Shown here one piece after another: positions 23,313 through 26,773 of a DNA stretch of 26,773 nt. The translations under genes were made by a program, and so were the position numbers. Location: positions 1-26,773 of the forward strand of contig CAZPZR010000023.1 of NCBI GenBank assembly GCA_964591105.1. The letters are read 5' to 3'. The notes under the pieces were generated by a model. The model was not told the origin of the DNA, searched no databases, and was given only the letters and a program-made list of their open reading frames with translations. The stretch comes from CAZPZR01 sp964591105. GTDB taxonomy: Bacteria; Bacillota; Clostridia; Lachnospirales; Lachnospiraceae. Numbering within the stretch: the first letter of the stretch is position 1; every line of letters begins with the position of its first letter.

Positions 23313-25271
23313 CTAATATAACTCTTTCATCCAGACATTCATTTCTCCTGGAGTTCTGTTATTCCAGTAGCAATAAGGAATCGCTTTTAACTCTACTTTT
23401 TCAAAAGTAACAGCCTTCGCTGCATAAAGCATATTCTCTTCCCAATCATTGCTGCTGATCTTCATTCCTTCAAATTTCACAACGCTCGTGCCGCCAAATA
23501 ATCCTTCTTCATATTCTTCTGTCAGAACGCTGTCGTTCTTTACAAAAATAGATGCCAGATTACTTCCGTTATCTGCTTCTTCCAGACAGTATACCAATGG
23601 TCCTTTCACGATTGCTGCCTTTCCAGAATCCGCACGTACCAAAGGATTTGCATGTACAAACTGTGGTTTCATGCCAAATTCTACGGTAATGCAATCTTCT
23701 TTGAAATCTCCATTCAACAATGCATATCCATTTTTCACTTCATATCCAATCAGTTCTGTACCATTTTTGTACAGCTTCGTAGATGTTACATATCCTGGTA
23801 TGCGCAGTGCAACCGTTGCGTTTGTTGTCTGCTCTGCTGAAATTCTGATTTCTACTTTATTTTTCCATGGGAATTGCCCACAGATTTCTACTTTTGCAGG
23901 CACTCCGTTTAATAAAGTTTCTGTTTTGTTTGCAATATACATATTTACAAAAAGCTGATCTTCTTCCTGGAAATAAATATATTGTCCAAGGGATGCCAAT
24001 GTTCTTGCGATATTTGGCGGACAACATGCTACTCCAAACCATTTCTGACGTACTGGTTTCACATGTTCTTTGGATGTTCTGTCGATACAGTTATCTGGCC
24101 ATACTTCCAATGGATTTACATAGAAGAAACTCTTTCCATCCATTGCGATTCCTGATAATAATGTGTTGTAAAGTGCACGTTCTGCTACATCCATATATTT
24201 AGCATCTTTTTTCATGTCTGCCATACGTTTTCCAAATAAAGCAAGACCAATGGATGCACATGTTTCAGAATAGTTGCAATCATTTGGAAGATCATAATCT
24301 GTTGTAAATCGTTCCAACAAACCTGAAGAACCGATACTTCCTGTAATATACATTCTTTTGCTTACGATATTGTCCCAAAGCTCGTCGCAATGCTTCATCA
24401 TCTCTTCATCCTGATATTCTTCAGCCAAATCTGCCATTGCACAGTACATATATACCGCTCTTACCGCATGGCCTTCTGCTGTCTTCTGTTCACTAACAGG
24501 CAAATGAGACTGAGAGTACTTCGGTGTATAGCCTGCAAATTCTGGGAAAATCTGCTTGAAATCTTCTCTTGCCATTTCTTTCAAGAAATAGTTCTCTCCA
24601 ACACCTCTTGCTTCAATGAAATATTTTGCTTGTTTTAAATACTTAGTTTCACCTGTTGTGCGATAAAGTTTTACCAGCGCAAGTTCGATTTCCTGATGTC
24701 CAGGGTATCCCTGAATCTGTCCTTCTTCATAACCAAATGTTTCACAGATTAAATCTGCAAAACGACACATAATGTTCAAAAATCTTTCTTTTCCAGTTGC
24801 TTCATAATATGCAACTGCTGCCTCGATTAAATGCCCAGCAGTGTAAAGTTCATGTCCCTCTGTGAGATTGCTCCATCTTGCATTTGGCTCTTTAATTGTA
24901 AAGTATGTATTGATATAACCATCTGCGTGCTGTGCTCTTCCAATTAATTCAATCGTTTCATCTGCCAGTTTTTCCAGTTCTTCATCTCTTCCCATAGAAA
25001 GTACAAAACCTACTGCTTCTAACCATTTTGCAACATCTGTATCCTGAAAAACTGCTCCTTGGAATTCACCTTCTGCTTCTCCTGCCGCAATTTTAAAATT
25101 TTCAATACAATGACTTGTTTCCACATCTTCAAGTCGATCATTGAGTACATCCCACTGATATGGGATAATTACCTCTTTAACAAGTTTTACATACTTGTTA
25201 AAAAAGACATCATCAATCTTGATGCAATCCAATGAAATACTTGAATTCGCCGACTTTCTTCCCTTAGTCAT
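23313..25271 (-). CDS. Beta-L-arabinofuranosidase, GH127
   Basis: Retaining, zinc-dependent enzyme that uses a cysteine nucleophile to remove beta-linked L-arabinofuranose, as in Ara-beta-1,2-Ara units of hydroxyproline-rich plant glycoproteins. Its 652 residues compare with the Bifidobacterium HypBA1 prototype. The key residues are conserved in order: acid/base E320 (SGLLERF), zinc ligands E336 and C338 (YSETCAS), and C416/C417 (VACCPPN), the first of the pair being the expected nucleophile. No signal peptide is present, so it is cytosolic. The ATG at 25271 follows AGAAGGAGG; the 12-codon extension upstream would cross the operator. It is the first gene of the import and hydrolysis operon. 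Confidence 0.95.
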   Translation of the reverse strand: MTKGRKSANSSISLDCIKIDDVFFNKYVKLVKEVIIPYQWDVLNDRLEDVETSHCIENFKIAAGEAEGEFQGAVFQDTDVAKWLEAVGFVLSMGRDEELEKLADETIELIGRAQHADGYINTYFTIKEPNARWSNLTEGHELYTAGHLIEAAVAYYEATGKERFLNIMCRFADLICETFGYEEGQIQGYPGHQEIELALVKLYRTTGETKYLKQAKYFIEARGVGENYFLKEMAREDFKQIFPEFAGYTPKYSQSHLPVSEQKTAEGHAVRAVYMYCAMADLAEEYQDEEMMKHCDELWDNIVSKRMYITGSIGSSGLLERFTTDYDLPNDCNYSETCASIGLALFGKRMADMKKDAKYMDVAERALYNTLLSGIAMDGKSFFYVNPLEVWPDNCIDRTSKEHVKPVRQKWFGVACCPPNIARTLASLGQYIYFQEEDQLFVNMYIANKTETLLNGVPAKVEICGQFPWKNKVEIRISAEQTTNATVALRIPGYVTSTKLYKNGTELIGYEVKNGYALLNGDFKEDCITVEFGMKPQFVHANPLVRADSGKAAIVKGPLVYCLEEADNGSNLASIFVKNDSVLTEEYEEGLFGGTSVVKFEGMKISSNDWEENMLYAAKAVTFEKVELKAIPYCYWNNRTPGEMNVWMKELY

Positions 25272-25290
25272 AATTTCCTCCTTCTCAAGT

Positions 25291-25304
25291 GTTAAACGTT
25301 TAAC
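25291..25304. promoter_or_regulatory. LacI-type operator in the GH127 leader
   Basis: The 14-base perfect palindrome GTTAAACGTTTAAC lies 20 bases before the GH127 start codon, just upstream of the ribosome binding site. It is the strongest copy of the locus operator. Confidence 0.85.
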
Positions 25305-25313
25305 CACGTTTAT

Positions 25314-25366
25314 AAAAAAACTAGTGATTATCTAATAGAAATATAGAATTATACTAGATAATCACT
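25314..25366 (-). terminator. Intrinsic terminator or leader attenuator before GH127
   Basis: A perfect 12-base stem, AGTGATTATCTA (25323-25334) with TAGATAATCACT (25355-25366), has a 20-base loop. On the minus strand a run of seven T follows (25314-25320, after CTAG). It could terminate the upstream lacI gene, but it lies downstream of the strong GH127 promoter and would be transcribed right at the start of that leader. Confidence 0.75.
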
Positions 25367-25380
25367 ATGATCTTATTTCA

Positions 25381-25409
25381 TTTATAACACGTCCGTGAGG
25401 AAACGTCAA
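25381..25409 (-). promoter_or_regulatory. Sigma-A promoter of the GH127-permease-GH51 operon
   Basis: On the minus strand, -35 TTGACG (25404-25409), a 17-base spacer and -10 TATAAA (25381-25386). It lies between two operator copies, centred about 25427 and 25298. Confidence 0.75.
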
Positions 25410-25419
25410 TATTTTGATT

Positions 25420-25433
25420 GTTTAACGTTTAAC
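25420..25433. promoter_or_regulatory. Upstream LacI-type operator of the GH127 promoter
   Basis: GTTTAACGTTTAAC differs by one base from the perfect 14-base operator found 129 bases downstream. It ends 10 bases upstream of the -35. The paired arrangement suggests cooperative binding or a DNA loop. Confidence 0.7.
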
Positions 25434-25478
25434 TTAGTGTATTTTCCACAAAAACCAGGTTTGAAAATTGTGAAATAT

Positions 25479-26552
25479 TTATCCTAGTTTCTTCACAGAT
25501 TTTCCTACAACAATTTGTCCTTCTACTTCTATCTCTACGTAGTCTTTTTCTTTCTCTGCTTGTGGTTCTGAATCCTCATTATCATTTTCTTTTTTCAAAA
25601 GGTCTATGACACACTTACAGGCTGTCCTTCCAATTTCGAATAATGGAATTTCAAAAGTTGTCAACGATGGACGATAGAAACTTGCTGCTTGTCGATTGTC
25701 ATATCCAACCACACTGACATCTTTTCCTGGCTGTAATCCCAATTCTTCTAAACAGTCATAAACTCCACCTGCCATCTCATCGTTCATGCAGATGATTGCC
25801 GTAATGTCTTTGTCTTTTTTCAAAAGCTTACAGGCTGCTCGATATCCGCCTTCTCTTGTCCAGTCTTCGTTAATTACATCATCTGGATTGTACAGCACAT
25901 TGTGTTGGAACATTGCTTTCTGGTGTCCTACCAGTCTTTCCTTTGTGTGCAAACTGTTTTCTTTTCCAGCAATGATTGCAATGTTACGATGCCCCTGTTC
26001 CATTAAGTAACTAGCAATCTTATATCCTCCGTCAAAATCGTTCGCCACAACAGACGGAATTTTAGATGACTTGCTGTATCCGTATGCCATAACTGCCGGA
26101 ATGTTCAAATTCTCCGGTAAGCATCTTAAAATTCTTTCATGGGCAGTCACATAGATGATTCCATCTACTTGCTTGGACAGCAGTTCTTTCACCTCTCGGT
26201 GGACAACATCTGAGAACTGATCATTTTGATAATAGATGTCACTATATTTTTTATAAAGTCGTAAGTTTGTTAATAAGATATGATATCCATTTTCTTCGCT
26301 GTACTGTGTGATCCCATCAATAATTTCCGGTGCACAGAACACTGTCATATCCTCAACAATAACACCTATTGTCTTGGTTGTTTTCATTTTTAAATTTTTT
26401 GCTACATAATTGGGTGTATAATTCAATTCTCTGACTGCTTCAAGCACTCTTTTACGGGTTTCCTCGCTAGCATTGGGTTTTCCACTCAATATGTTGGATA
26501 CAGTAGCTATCGAAACATTACATTTCTTCGCTACATCTTTGATTGTTACCAT
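25479..26552 (-). CDS. LacI-family regulator of the arabinoside locus
   Basis: A 357-residue repressor-type protein. The N-terminal helix-turn-helix VTIKDVAKKCNVSIATVSNILSG and hinge YVAKNLKMKTTKTIG contain the minor-groove Leu of LacI proteins, and a sugar-binding domain (about 60-325) follows. A short acidic/charged insert (KKENDNEDSEPQAEKEKDY) precedes the final strand. It lies directly upstream of the GH127 operon in the same direction. The TTAAACGTTTAA sites around it have the central CG and symmetry expected of LacI-family operators, so it is the prime candidate to bind them. Inducer is inferred to be arabinose or an arabino-oligosaccharide. Confidence 0.94.
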   Translation of the reverse strand: MVTIKDVAKKCNVSIATVSNILSGKPNASEETRKRVLEAVRELNYTPNYVAKNLKMKTTKTIGVIVEDMTVFCAPEIIDGITQYSEENGYHILLTNLRLYKKYSDIYYQNDQFSDVVHREVKELLSKQVDGIIYVTAHERILRCLPENLNIPAVMAYGYSKSSKIPSVVANDFDGGYKIASYLMEQGHRNIAIIAGKENSLHTKERLVGHQKAMFQHNVLYNPDDVINEDWTREGGYRAACKLLKKDKDITAIICMNDEMAGGVYDCLEELGLQPGKDVSVVGYDNRQAASFYRPSLTTFEIPLFEIGRTACKCVIDLLKKENDNEDSEPQAEKEKDYVEIEVEGQIVVGKSVKKLG

Positions 26553-26612
26553 ATTTTCCGCCTTCTTCGTCCTAAATTTTGTAGAATTTACACAATTTTT
26601 ACTTCTTTCTCT

Positions 26613-26642
26613 ATCTTATCATACGGTCTTATAAGATGGCAA
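26613..26642 (-). promoter_or_regulatory. Promoter of the LacI-family gene with inverted repeat
   Basis: On the minus strand, -35 TTGCCA (26637-26642), an 18-base spacer and -10 TAAGAT (26613-26618). An inverted repeat, ATCTTAT (26613-26619) with ATAAGAT (26631-26637), covers the -10 and the spacer, and may be an operator for another factor. It does not resemble TTAAACGTTTAA. Confidence 0.5.
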
Positions 26643-26681
26643 CGCTACATTTCCATATTTTCCTCAATCACACCAAAGAAA

Positions 26682-26712
26682 AAGAGCATTTTACCTTTCG
26701 TAAACTGCTCTT
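26682..26712 (-). terminator. Rho-independent terminator of the gene at the right edge
   Basis: AAGAGCA (26682-26688) pairs with TGCTCTT (26706-26712), with inner TTTAC/GTAAA pairing and one mismatch. The minus strand continues TTTTTCTTT after the stem. It would end transcription of a minus-strand gene entering from beyond the window. Confidence 0.7.
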
Positions 26713-26717
26713 ATCCT

Positions 26718-26773
26718 TTAATCCATTCTTTTCAACACAAGTGCGGAATATTTTCCCATATTCACGACCACTT
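26718..26773 (-). CDS. C-terminal fragment of a gene cut by the right edge
   Basis: On the minus strand a frame enters from beyond the window and encodes 17 residues ending in GKYSALVLKRMD before a TAA at 26718-26720. A terminator follows within six bases, which supports a real 3' end. The tail recalls the ends of some glycoside hydrolases, but the fragment is too short to name. Confidence 0.45.
   Translation of the reverse strand, partial: VVVNMGKYSALVLKRMD

Noticed and set aside
22746..23321. 191-codon plus-strand open frame antisense to the AraP-like permease
   Set aside because: The minus-strand permease is unambiguous, and this frame has no ribosome binding site or domain.

Overview
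The window reads as a low-GC Gram-positive genome, most likely a gut Lachnospiraceae (Clostridia). Three things point there: strong AGGAGG-type ribosome binding sites, the dnaX-ybaB-recR order, and a carbohydrate locus built of an ABC importer, LacI/AraC regulators and one giant wall-attached FIVAR protein. No rRNA, tRNA, insertion sequence, phage gene or CRISPR array was seen.

Left part (about 1-4800): a housekeeping block on the minus strand, dnaX, ybaB/ebfC and recR, driven by a clear sigma-A promoter (TTGACG-17-TATAAT). A LacI-family regulator with a GTG start follows recR. Methionine aminopeptidase (map) diverges from dnaX and ends in a hairpin.

Middle (about 4800-11000): an L-arabinose catabolic operon on the minus strand in the order kinase (AraB role), araD, araA, galM. 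It diverges from an AraC-family regulator. Together these enzymes convert L-arabinose to L-ribulose, then L-ribulose-5-phosphate, then D-xylulose-5-phosphate.

Right part (about 11000-26550): a scavenging locus, all on the minus strand. In transcription order it holds a LacI regulator, a GH127 beta-L-arabinofuranosidase, two ABC permeases, a GH51 alpha-L-arabinofuranosidase, a lipoprotein sugar-binding protein, and a 2423-residue secreted, wall- or membrane-anchored protein. The giant protein has an N-terminal region resembling an (alpha/alpha)6 glycosidase of the DUF5695/GH121-like kind, Ig/PKD-like modules, then four related carbohydrate-binding-like modules interleaved with six FIVAR domains. 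Copies of the palindrome TTAAACGTTTAA, or close variants, lie before GH127, before the binding protein and before the giant gene, tying the locus into one regulon, probably that of the adjacent LacI protein. A cre-like site suggests additional CcpA control.

Working model (inference): the giant protein binds and trims plant arabinosylated polymers at the cell surface. The ABC system, using an ATPase encoded elsewhere, imports the oligosaccharides. GH127 and GH51 split beta- and alpha-linked arabinofuranosides in the cytoplasm, and the AraC-linked operon catabolises the arabinose. The giant protein is the least described part and the best candidate for a new activity. The presence of GH127 suggests that hydroxyproline-linked beta-arabino-oligosaccharides (extensin type) are among the targets.
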